Source of the DNA: Eubacterium sp. An11
GTDB lineage: Bacteria; Bacillota; Clostridia; Lachnospirales; Lachnospiraceae
DNA length: 37,995 nt
Direction: 5' to 3'
Assembly: GCF_002161065.1 (NCBI RefSeq)
Contig: NZ_NFLV01000032.1
Location: 1 to 37,995, forward strand
Shown one piece after another: positions 24,093-31,913 of the stretch. Under the pieces are notes generated by a model. The model saw only the letters and a list, made by a program, of their open reading frames with translations. It was not told where the DNA came from and made no database searches. The position numbers and the translations under genes are program-made. The first letter of the stretch is position 1. The number at the start of each line of letters is the position of its first letter.

Positions 24093-25970
24093 TCAGTGGG
24101 TGACATAATCCGCAATGAGATTGTAATCAAGCACTTCTTTGCAGGTATCGATGAGTGCTGTCGCCCGGTCAGAATACTGCTGGCACAGGTTCACATTCAC
24201 GTTCATCCGCTGCCCGGTCAGAAGATTCCAGGCACTGCCGCTCTCCACTGTGCCGTCCTTTCCGATGCCGAAAATCATGGCATTGTCTCCGGCTATAAAA
24301 GAGCCCTTGCCGATATAGGATATCTGCGCCACAAATCCCTCATCGGCGTTGAGCAGGTCATGGCCGAACACAAAAGGCTGCCCCGGATCCACATTCATCA
24401 GGTTGGCAATGGTCGGCATGATGTCCACCTCGCCGCCCACTGTTCCAATGGTCTTAGCCTCCCCCAGCCCCGGGATGTGAATGATCAGCGGAACTTTCAA
24501 CATCTCATCAAAATTGTACTCCCGGCCCAGAAACGCACTCATCTTACTCTTCACCGCCGGCGTCTCCATGTTCATACCCTGATGATCTCCGTAAATGACA
24601 ATCATGGTGTTGTCATAAAGACCGGCATCTTTCAGATACTGAATCAGCTTTCCGAAAGCCTCGTCGGTATAGCGGATGGTCTGAAGATAATTGCCAAAGG
24701 TACTGCCTTTGTCACTGTCTTTCAGTTCCAGTGTCGCCAGCGACGGGTCCAGTTCATATGGGATATGGTTCGTCAGCGTGATCATAAAACTGAAAAATGG
24801 CTGTTCTTTTTCCTTTAAAATATCCACCGCCTGCCGGAACATTTCCTTATCCGTCAGACCAAACCCGGAGATTTCCGTCATATCCAGTTCTTCCTGGGAA
24901 TAAAAATGTTCAAATCCCTGCGTCTTGTACGCCTCATCCCGGTTCCAGAAAGTCTTCACATAACCGTGGAAAGCATAAGCTCCATAACCGGCGTCCCGCA
25001 ATATCCACGGCAGTCCCTGAAACGTATTATCCACATACAGCCGGTAACATTCCCTCTCATCATTGGGATAGAGGCCGTTCAGCGCGGCAAACTCCGCATC
25101 ACTGGTATTTCCCACTCCGGTAGTGGAATAGAAATGATTAAAATAAAAGGTATCTTCCTGAAGAAGCGCATTGAGGTTCGGCGTCAGCTCCTGACCGTTA
25201 TATTCAGCGCCAATAACGAAATCATTAAATGATTCTGTCTGAATGAGGATCAGATTCTTCCCCTCTGCCACACCTTTATAATCATCTCCCGACGACTTCG
25301 GCACGATCTCTTCCATAGTGTTAAGAATGGCGTCCTTGTCCACATCCCCTCTCTGAATCTTTCCCACCACATTTACCAAAATGTCGTTGGTATGGTAGGT
25401 GAAGAACTCGATATGGTTGACCTTCTGCACCGAGCGCAGGTTATAGGGATTAAAGCCATAATAAAACCATGCGCAGATCATAATCACCAGCAGCAGTCCG
25501 TGGGCCAGCACATAAGGTACAAACTTCCTCATGGACATGGCGGACAGCTTCTCTCCGGTCTTCTGCCGCAGCCGGTAGAAATACAGCACAAAAGGATAGT
25601 CGATGAGCGTAAGCAGACATCCGGGACTCACTGCGGCCCCGATCACATTGCCGTCACCGGCAATCTGCCCGAAGCTGGTAATCTGATAAATCTGATTGAC
25701 GGAAATGTATTTGCCAAAATAGCTGCTGTAGGCGGCATCCGCAAACATTAACACCGTTACAATGGTATAAATAATATAAAAAATCCACCGGCTCGCCTTT
25801 CCCCGCCCCATGGAACACAGCTCGAACAGGCCGAACAAAAACAATACCGTGAGCACCGGCACTTCATAGACATTCATCATGTCCAGGCGGTCCGTCTGCC
25901 AGTAATAAATAAAAATTTTCAAAGCCAGAAACGGATACGCCAGCCAGAAATGCCTGAGATATTTTATCAA
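24093..25970 (-). CDS. LTA-synthase-family phosphoglycerol transferase (sulfatase fold)
   Basis: 625 residues. Five or so N-terminal membrane helices (to about residue 172) anchor a large extracellular sulfatase-fold domain. The catalytic threonine is T289 in GVGNTSDAEF; metal ligands are E246 in QTESFN and D462/H463 in YGDHQGM, with H402 in TNHIPY and FHGYVKTFWNRD shaping the pocket. LtaS-type enzymes polymerise glycerol phosphate from phosphatidylglycerol onto lipoteichoic acid; some relatives only prime or modify envelope glycans. It has a TTG start with GGAGG 7 bases upstream, so it is probably weakly translated. It is a single-gene unit. Confidence 0.9.
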   Translation of the reverse strand: MIKYLRHFWLAYPFLALKIFIYYWQTDRLDMMNVYEVPVLTVLFLFGLFELCSMGRGKASRWIFYIIYTIVTVLMFADAAYSSYFGKYISVNQIYQITSFGQIAGDGNVIGAAVSPGCLLTLIDYPFVLYFYRLRQKTGEKLSAMSMRKFVPYVLAHGLLLVIMICAWFYYGFNPYNLRSVQKVNHIEFFTYHTNDILVNVVGKIQRGDVDKDAILNTMEEIVPKSSGDDYKGVAEGKNLILIQTESFNDFVIGAEYNGQELTPNLNALLQEDTFYFNHFYSTTGVGNTSDAEFAALNGLYPNDERECYRLYVDNTFQGLPWILRDAGYGAYAFHGYVKTFWNRDEAYKTQGFEHFYSQEELDMTEISGFGLTDKEMFRQAVDILKEKEQPFFSFMITLTNHIPYELDPSLATLELKDSDKGSTFGNYLQTIRYTDEAFGKLIQYLKDAGLYDNTMIVIYGDHQGMNMETPAVKSKMSAFLGREYNFDEMLKVPLIIHIPGLGEAKTIGTVGGEVDIMPTIANLMNVDPGQPFVFGHDLLNADEGFVAQISYIGKGSFIAGDNAMIFGIGKDGTVESGSAWNLLTGQRMNVNVNLCQQYSDRATALIDTCKEVLDYNLIADYVTH

Positions 25971-26078
25971 GGCAAAGCCTCCTTTCCTTTCCCGATGATG
26001 TGCTGAAATGACAGCCTTTCTGCTGCCATCATAACCTTCACTATAATCATCATATGAACGAATTCAGCACACTAACGT

Positions 26079-26106
26079 ATCATAGCACACAATCGGAAAA
26101 CTGAAA
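26079..26106 (-). promoter_or_regulatory. Possible promoter of the LTA-synthase-like gene
   Basis: Extended -10 TGCTATGAT (-10 at 26079-26084) with a weak -35 TTTCAG (26101-26106), 16 bases apart. An inverted repeat GTGCTGAA/TTCAGCAC (26000-26007, 26063-26070) spans the leader. Confidence 0.35.
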
Positions 26107-26109
26107 AGG

Positions 26110-26145
26110 AAAAAGTCCGGCTGAACTGACTCAGCCGGACTTTTT
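26110..26145. terminator. Terminator after the SPFH gene
   Basis: A 15-bp stem (26110-26124 with 26131-26145), loop ACTGAC, with A- and T-runs on both sides. It closes the NfeD-SPFH unit on the minus strand. Confidence 0.9.
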
Positions 26146-26167
26146 TGTCCGTATAAGATTATTTGGA

Positions 26168-27133
26168 TTATTTTGTGCTGGAAGCAGCTTCCGGAACATC
26201 TTTCGGGTCCACTGCCACCTCTTTAATAGAAGAAACCAGTCCGGCCAGTCCCTGAATCTCCGACGGCACGATGATCTTGGTCGCCTTGCCGTCCGCCGCC
26301 TTCTCGAAGGCCTCCAGAGACTTCAGCTTGATAACCGCTTCGTCGGCGCCGGCCTCTTTGATCGCTCTCAAACCATCGGCTGTGGCCTGCTGTACCTTGA
26401 GGATCGCTTCCGCCTGACCTTCTGCCTCACGGATGGTGGCCTCCTTCTTGGCCTCCGCGTTGAGGATGGCCGCTTCTTTCTCGGCTTCCGCCTCAAGGAT
26501 CATGGACTCTTTATGTCCCTCAGCGATCAGGATGGAAGACTTCTTCTCACCTTCCGCCCGCAGGATGGCCTCACGGCGCTCCCGCTCCGCCTTCATCTGC
26601 TTCTCCATGGCATTCTGAATCTCTGCCGGAGGGATGATGTTCTTAAGCTCCACACGGTTCACCTTGATGCCCCATGGGTCCGTGGCCTCGTCCAGCGTCG
26701 CCCGCATCTTCGTGTTGATGGTCTCACGGGAAGTGAGAGTGGCATCCAGTTCCAGATCACCGATGATATTACGAAGAGTCGTTGCCGTCAGGTTCTCAAT
26801 GGCCATGATCGGATTATCCACACCGTAAGCGTAAAGCTTCGGATCTGTGATCTGATAATACACCACCGTATCAATCCGCATGGTAACATTATCTTTCGTG
26901 ATAACCGGCTGCGGCGCGAAATCCACCACCTGCTCTTTCAGGAGCACCTTTCTTGCTACCCGGTCAATAAACGGTATCTTAAAATGCAGTCCCACGGACC
27001 ATGTACCGTTGTACGCGCCGAGACGCTCAATGACGTACGCCTGTGCCTGCGGTACGATCCGCACACAGGATACGATAACATAAATGACCAAAATAATAAG
27101 AATAACCAAAAATACATTACCGACAATATTCAT
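26168..27133 (-). CDS. SPFH/Band 7 membrane protein (QmcA/stomatin-like)
   Basis: 321 residues. One N-terminal membrane helix (about 5-26), the SPFH domain (RIVPQAQAYVIERLGAYNG to about 190), a long charged coiled coil (about 190-260, repeats of EAEAEKEAA type) and a short C-terminal tail. Relatives form oligomeric cages or scaffolds in the membrane, organise lipid domains and often work with NfeD proteins. AAGGAGG is 6 bases before the ATG. It follows the nfeD-type gene by 23 bases, the classic pairing. Confidence 0.93.
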   Translation of the reverse strand: MNIVGNVFLVILIILVIYVIVSCVRIVPQAQAYVIERLGAYNGTWSVGLHFKIPFIDRVARKVLLKEQVVDFAPQPVITKDNVTMRIDTVVYYQITDPKLYAYGVDNPIMAIENLTATTLRNIIGDLELDATLTSRETINTKMRATLDEATDPWGIKVNRVELKNIIPPAEIQNAMEKQMKAERERREAILRAEGEKKSSILIAEGHKESMILEAEAEKEAAILNAEAKKEATIREAEGQAEAILKVQQATADGLRAIKEAGADEAVIKLKSLEAFEKAADGKATKIIVPSEIQGLAGLVSSIKEVAVDPKDVPEAASSTK

Positions 27134-27156
27134 ATTTTGCCTCCTTTATATACCTT

Positions 27157-27585
27157 CTATTCCGGCTCTACAATGAGCTTCACACCGGATATGGCCTTCA
27201 CTCTGACCTTTGTATCTTTTTTAAGAATCATGTCATCCTGCACGCTCCTGGCCGTCCAGACCTGGCCCATGATCGTAACCTGCCCTTCTGCCCGCAGATT
27301 ATCGATATCCTCAGTCACGATGCAGGTCTTCCCCACCAGACTGTCCACATTGGTCTTCACCGTCCTGCTGTTAAGATACTTCTTAGCCAGCGGTCTGGTG
27401 AGAATCAGCAGCAGTATGGAAACAACCACAAACGCGGCCACCTGAACCCCCAAAGGCAGATGCAGCGCTGCCAGCAGCGCCCCCACCAGAGATCCGCCGG
27501 CAAACCACACGGTCGTAAGTCCCATGGTCAGTATCTCAAGAATGAGAAATACCGCCGCGGCAATCAGCCAGTACAAAACTGTCAT
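27157..27585 (-). CDS. NfeD-family membrane protein (short form)
   Basis: 142 residues: membrane helices at the N-terminus (VLYWLIAAAVFLILEIL, then LPLGVQVAAFVVVSILLLIL) followed by a C-terminal OB-fold domain (LVGKTCIVTEDIDNLRAEGQ to the end). It lacks the ClpP-like protease domain of long NfeD proteins. The short form partners SPFH proteins. The ATG at 27585 has GGGAGG 7 bases before it; a longer in-frame start is less likely. First gene of the pair. Confidence 0.9.
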   Translation of the reverse strand: MTVLYWLIAAAVFLILEILTMGLTTVWFAGGSLVGALLAALHLPLGVQVAAFVVVSILLLILTRPLAKKYLNSRTVKTNVDSLVGKTCIVTEDIDNLRAEGQVTIMGQVWTARSVQDDMILKKDTKVRVKAISGVKLIVEPE

Positions 27586-27810
27586 ATGCACTCCTCCCTG
27601 TCCGCAACATATTATATCCGGCCGCAAAAAACTTCATGATATCAGCCTTCTCTTCCACTGCCGGATATGCATTGCTACAGGTTCATTTTATCTTATTTAA
27701 GTTCAGAAGTAAACTCAAATCTACTGACTTAATAGAAACTTAACATCTGGTGTAATCTGGATGAAATTCCTTCATTTTTCTCCTCATAATTTAATTTTTT
27801 CCACGCAAAA

Positions 27811-27845
27811 ACCCCCGACAGTCTCTCCACAGACCATCGGGGGGT
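27811..27845 (-). terminator. Terminator of the pilus locus
   Basis: CCCCCGA..GTCT/AGAC..TCGGGGG stem with one mismatch, loop of about 6 bases, followed on the minus strand by TTTTTGC. It lies 30 bases after the last pilus gene. Confidence 0.85.
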
Positions 27846-27874
27846 TCGCTATATTTGCCGTTTATATTTGCAGT

Positions 27875-29446
27875 TTAACGTCTTCTTCTTCGCACCACAA
27901 CAACACCGCCCACGATCACTGCTGCCACCAGAAGGCCCGCATACAGCAGAATCTGGTTATTGTCTCCGGTCTTACCGGACCTGGAACTGCGGTTTGTGCC
28001 ACCGGATGTACCGCTGCTTCCGTTATTTCCGCTGTTATTGTTACCGGAGCTGGCCGGCGCCTGGGTGGATGGCTCTTCCTGATAATAGCCGTCGCTGTCT
28101 CCCAGAGAGTTGGTGATATGAATGGTTCCCGTATTCTCACCGGTGGACAGGGTGACATTTCCCTCTCCGGTCACGGTGTAGAGGAAAGCACTGTCCTGGC
28201 TGACCGGAACGCCGTTTTCGTTGGTCTCTTTTACCGCATAAGTAACCGCCTCTGTTCCGTTGGCGCCGCCCAGCGGAACTTCCACTGTCACAGAACCATT
28301 GTTATTGAGCTTCACCACTTCCGTCGGACTGGCGCTCACATTGCCCTGGGCATCCACAGCAAAGATTCCTGCATAGAAGGTATCACCGGAAGCCACCATC
28401 TGATCGTTGTCCATGATACTCTTGGTAATGGTGATCTCACCGGTATAATAATAGCCTTCCGGCAGACCGTCACTGTAAACGTTGCTGATCACCGCAGTTC
28501 CAATGGCGTCCGCTTCGTTTTCCATGATGATCACCGGAGGAGCGTCATGGCCTTCCGCGCCGATCACCTCTCCTGCCATGCAATAAAAACCATTCTCCGT
28601 TCCCTGCTGTTCCAGATATTTTATCGGCCGCCCATCTTCAGTGGTCTCAAAAATATAGTACGGCTGGTCAGTGATCGGAATATTATCAAAGCTCACCGTG
28701 CCGCTGCTGCCGTCTATGATATGTACAGGTTTCACGTTATTTCCCGTCTCTCCATAGAGATGCTCTCCCTCCGCGTCCATGAACAGACCGATATAATAAG
28801 TGGCATCTGTGGTATGTACATCCTGCAGATTGCCGTCCGGATTAATGCCCTTGACCATCTTAGTCACATCAATCCGTCCCAGGGTTGTCACCGGCGTTGC
28901 CTTCGGCTCAATCTCCACATCATACTCCCAGCTGGTCTCATCGGCATATGGCACCGGCACTACAGAAGGAAGAATGGTGCCATAGGCGTTGGCCTTCCCC
29001 TGAAGCACCAGATACATGCCCTGCTCCAGATCCTCAAAGGTCACCTGCCCATCCGCGTCAGTCCACAGACTTCCTGTCATTTCCAGATTCCTTTCCTCCA
29101 CTGCCTCCGCCAGAATTCCCGCTATGGCCGCATTGGCTTCCGAGGAAGTGATGTCATTGAGATCCGCGTCAATTCCTTCCAGCTCATCCACCAGAGAAAA
29201 ATCCAGATATCCATGGGAAACATCCACATTTCCCACCTTATAAAGGTTCATCTGCACACCTTCTCTGTTCATACCCTCTTCTTCTTTCAGAGTCACTGTG
29301 ATACTTCCCTTACGTCCGTCTTCATACGGTTCTCCGGCCCCTTCTTCCGCCCACACGCGGGACGTCATTCCAAACAGCATGGTGAAAGCAAACAGAACTG
29401 CCATGATCACGCTGCATGTTTTCATCGTATGCATTATTCCTTTCAT
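27875..29446 (-). CDS. Pilin-like surface protein with Cna_B domains and KTGD sorting signal
   Basis: 523 residues. Signal peptide to about residue 33 (cut near VWA|EE). Three beta-sandwich domains follow: a first with a W..YDVEIEPK segment near 175-185 that matches the pilin motif (WxxxVxVYPK), and two Cna_B-like ones beginning RIDVTK and EITITK and ending SNVY and ITNS, with E-box glutamates in YYIFETTEDG and TYAVKETNEN; these can form Lys-Asn isopeptide bonds. A Ser/Gly/Asn linker precedes the sorting region GKTGDNN, a hydrophobic helix and RRRRR. The signal lacks the LP of LPxTG. AAGGAGG precedes the ATG. Probably a major or base pilin; which of the two pilins is backbone is open. Confidence 0.85.
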   Translation of the reverse strand: MKGIMHTMKTCSVIMAVLFAFTMLFGMTSRVWAEEGAGEPYEDGRKGSITVTLKEEEGMNREGVQMNLYKVGNVDVSHGYLDFSLVDELEGIDADLNDITSSEANAAIAGILAEAVEERNLEMTGSLWTDADGQVTFEDLEQGMYLVLQGKANAYGTILPSVVPVPYADETSWEYDVEIEPKATPVTTLGRIDVTKMVKGINPDGNLQDVHTTDATYYIGLFMDAEGEHLYGETGNNVKPVHIIDGSSGTVSFDNIPITDQPYYIFETTEDGRPIKYLEQQGTENGFYCMAGEVIGAEGHDAPPVIIMENEADAIGTAVISNVYSDGLPEGYYYTGEITITKSIMDNDQMVASGDTFYAGIFAVDAQGNVSASPTEVVKLNNNGSVTVEVPLGGANGTEAVTYAVKETNENGVPVSQDSAFLYTVTGEGNVTLSTGENTGTIHITNSLGDSDGYYQEEPSTQAPASSGNNNSGNNGSSGTSGGTNRSSRSGKTGDNNQILLYAGLLVAAVIVGGVVVVRRRRR

Positions 29447-29546
29447 AATACGCCTCCTTTTCCTTGCTATAAATCTATACGAAACATTTCAGATTACCAA
29501 TCTTTGCCACATGACACAGGCCCCTTTTCGGCATTTTCCGCTGTGC

Positions 29547-30434
29547 TTATTGTTTCGGACCTGCATTCTCTCTGTTCCTTTTTCTCTTCATAACCATCCG
29601 CATCACTCCGATGGCGACAACCGTGACGGCCACGCCGCCGATCAAAAAGAACATATAGTAATCCTGCAGCAGATTCTTCGCGGTATCCACCGGAGTCTCC
29701 GGCGTTTCTTCCTCTCCATTATACTCCACCCGCGTCCCCCGCACAAGAAGACGATGGGTATTTACGCCATAAGGCGTGCAGGTAAATAATGTAACATAAT
29801 CCTGACCATCCTCAATGGCCAGCGCTTCACTGAGGGCCCCGGTATCATCTTTGTCCACCATGGGCAAAATCTGGTCCACCTGATAGGCCAGGGTCTCATC
29901 CAGGATGTGAATGTAAAACTCATCCCCTTCCTCCAGCTGATCCAGGTCTGTGAACAGCCGGGCGCTGGGCAGTCCCCGATGGGCCGCCAGGACAGTATGA
30001 TTACTCTCTCCGCCGATGGGAAGCTTCGTCCCCTCGATGTGTCCAACTCCGGTCTGAAGCACCTCATCGGAAGTGCCATGGTAAATGGCCAGCTCCACAT
30101 TTATTTTGGGAATAGAAATGTATCCCATCATGCCGTCTCCTGCGATATTGAGCACGTTCCAGTATTCCGAATCCCTGTCTTCCTGCCCGCCTTCGCTGAA
30201 CACGTCCCCGCTCATGGGCTGGTTTACGGTGATGCTGTCATTATAGCTCTCCGCCTTTTCCCATTCCCTGTCGAAATCTTCGGTATCAATATTCTCTGTG
30301 ATATTTTTATAATTACTGATCAGCCTGCTCTGCCGGTAATTATTCCACTGGTTGGAAATGGTCGGATAAGCCAAAATCCCAAACCCTGCCAGGAATAACA
30401 AGACAAACAGCACAGTGAAAACCTTTCTTCTCAT
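29547..30434 (-). CDS. Class C (pilin-polymerising) sortase, second copy
   Basis: 295 residues: N-terminal membrane helix (5-24), sortase barrel, then a C-terminal membrane helix (about 262-285) and basic tail, the layout of pilus sortases. Catalytic H152 in AAHRGLP, C219 in TLFTCTPYG and R228 in HRLLVRG. It links pilin lysines to the cut sorting signals of other pilins. A DPW/F lid motif is not evident before the barrel. It is very similar in layout to the next sortase and probably arose by duplication. GGGGAG is 6 bases before the ATG. Confidence 0.93.
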   Translation of the reverse strand: MRRKVFTVLFVLLFLAGFGILAYPTISNQWNNYRQSRLISNYKNITENIDTEDFDREWEKAESYNDSITVNQPMSGDVFSEGGQEDRDSEYWNVLNIAGDGMMGYISIPKINVELAIYHGTSDEVLQTGVGHIEGTKLPIGGESNHTVLAAHRGLPSARLFTDLDQLEEGDEFYIHILDETLAYQVDQILPMVDKDDTGALSEALAIEDGQDYVTLFTCTPYGVNTHRLLVRGTRVEYNGEEETPETPVDTAKNLLQDYYMFFLIGGVAVTVVAIGVMRMVMKRKRNRENAGPKQ

Positions 30435-30498
30435 GACTCACTCCCCGCCTTACTGCCTTCGTTCTGCGCCTCCGCTTAAAAATGAACCTATCAGCACA

Positions 30499-31410
30499 CT
30501 AACTTTCGTCATCATGAGTTTCTTTCTCTTTTCCGGTTATCCCGTCACCAGATTCCAATTTTTTTCGGAGCTTCCGGTCCCGGATGACCAACGCCGCGAT
30601 AAACGCGCCGGTCAGCACCAGCCCCACGGCCACCCATAAAATGTAATTGGTATGGAGGCTGTTTCCAAACATCGAATGAGAAGCTTCATCCGCCACCTCT
30701 TCCGGCACATACGGCACCCGGTGTCCCCGCACCAGCAAACGCTGGGTGTTCACCCCATAAGGGGTACAGGTGAGCAGTGTGACCAGATCCTCGCCTTCCA
30801 CCACAGAAAGCAATTCTGTCTCATCGGGCTCCACCACGTTGATCTGATCCACCTCATAACAGAGAGTGTCATCCAAAACGTGCAGAAGGAAATGGTCTCC
30901 TTCCACCAGCTGGTCCAGATCCGTAAACAACGTGGCGCTTGGCAGACCCCTGTGGGCGGAAATCACCGCATGGGTGCTCTCGCCTCCCACCGGCAGGGAA
31001 CTTCCTTCCAGATGCCCTGCCCCGATCTCCAGCACTTCTTCATCGGTGGTATGATAAATCGGAAGCTCCACATCAATCTTCGGGATCTCCACAATTCCCA
31101 TGATCTCATCACCGTTGATATTGAGACAGCTCATATATTCTTCATCTCTGTCTGATGCCTCCGCCACAGCGAAAGAATCCGGAAGGATCATCGGCATCAG
31201 TGCGTCATTATAAGCTCTCGCCCGCGCCCACTCCGCCTCATAATCAATCTCTCCATTGGCGTCCTTCTCCGCCACGCCTTCCTCGTAACTGCTCATCAAC
31301 CGGCTCTGCCGGTAACTGTTCCACTGGTTGGCAACGAAGGGATACAGCAATACGGACAACCCGGCTAAAAATAATACTGCGATTACTATGATGTTTAATT
31401 TCTTTTTCAT
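30499..31410 (-). CDS. Class C (pilin-polymerising) sortase, first copy
   Basis: 303 residues with the same plan as its neighbour: N-terminal helix (8-25), SYRQSRLMSSY linker, barrel, C-terminal helix (about 254-276). H153 in SAHRGLP, C215 in TLLTCTPYG and R224 in QRLLVRG are the catalytic set. No clear DPW/F lid. AAGGAGAGG lies just before the ATG. It is separated from the LPETG pilin gene by a 503-base gap and from the second sortase by 64 bases. One of the two may specialise on the LPETG pilin and the other on the KTGD pilin, which is inference. Confidence 0.93.
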   Translation of the reverse strand: MKKKLNIIVIAVLFLAGLSVLLYPFVANQWNSYRQSRLMSSYEEGVAEKDANGEIDYEAEWARARAYNDALMPMILPDSFAVAEASDRDEEYMSCLNINGDEIMGIVEIPKIDVELPIYHTTDEEVLEIGAGHLEGSSLPVGGESTHAVISAHRGLPSATLFTDLDQLVEGDHFLLHVLDDTLCYEVDQINVVEPDETELLSVVEGEDLVTLLTCTPYGVNTQRLLVRGHRVPYVPEEVADEASHSMFGNSLHTNYILWVAVGLVLTGAFIAALVIRDRKLRKKLESGDGITGKEKETHDDES

Positions 31411-31766
31411 CCGACCTCTCCTTATTGTTGTAACATATTTGTTGCTGTTCTGGCATATCCAGGGACTTCTCCGCGGGAAAACAACCTTTTGTATGCGTCT
31501 TCCTCCTCCACCTCAGACAGCCGTTTCTTCTATATTATGTACCGTCCCTTCTTTCCCGGCGGCTGTCTTCACAGTCGTCGTCAGGCGATACAAATGTTTT
31601 GTTTTCCCCGAATGGGGGATGCTTGAATCTGATACCAGCAAGCTGGAAATTATCTCTATGGTGGCTGACAGATATTTTATGACGAATCTTGCTTTTAAAC
31701 AGTTTTCCTATGCAAAATCCTCAAAAAATTCTGGCAATGAATCGGCTTTCTGTCTTGTCTTATGAT

Positions 31767-31795
31767 AAGCCGAGGTGGGAGTTCCACCCCGGCTT
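31767..31795 (-). terminator. 12-bp hairpin between the LPETG pilin and the sortases
   Basis: AAGCCGGGGTGG/CCACCTCGGCTT with one G-U pair and a 5-base loop on the minus strand. There is no U-run, so it may be a partial terminator or an mRNA-stability element. The rest of 31411-31913 holds a second stem AGACAGCCG/CGGCTGTCT near 31509-31565 and no convincing gene. Confidence 0.45.
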
Positions 31796-31812
31796 GTGGT
31801 TGTTTTGGTGTT

Positions 31813-31847
31813 CAGTACACTGGCACAATGAGTATGTCAGCGCACTG
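31813..31847 (-). promoter_or_regulatory. Two quasi-palindromes, possible operator
   Basis: CAGTGCGCTG (31838-31847) and CAGTGTACTG (31813-31822) read on the minus strand, 15 bases apart, just downstream of a possible -10. Confidence 0.3.
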
Positions 31848-31856
31848 TTTCTTCCT

Positions 31857-31862
31857 ATTATA
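31857..31862 (-). promoter_or_regulatory. Possible -10 for the sortase genes
   Basis: A perfect TATAAT on the minus strand, about 50 bases after the pilin stop codon; the -35 position (CAGGCA at 17 bases) is poor. It would give the sortases their own transcript. Confidence 0.3.
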
Positions 31863-31913
31863 ATAACTGTAATTTACTCTGCCTGTCGGCTGCCATGTTC
31901 TCTCACTGAACAA

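Noticed and set aside
27761-29593. Plus-strand open frame of about 610 codons opposite the KTGD pilin and the second sortase
   Set aside because: It is antisense to two genes with clear domains and signals, has no SD, and reads as His/Arg/Ser/Ile-rich sequence without a family pattern.
31590-31640. Cyclic-di-GMP riboswitch before the sortases
   Set aside because: The conserved GEMM core elements are not present; only a simple stem is visible.
31328-31765. Plus-strand open frame of about 145 codons in and beside the 503-base gap
   Set aside because: It begins inside the sortase gene on the other strand, has no SD and shows no conserved pattern; the gap is better seen as regulatory DNA.
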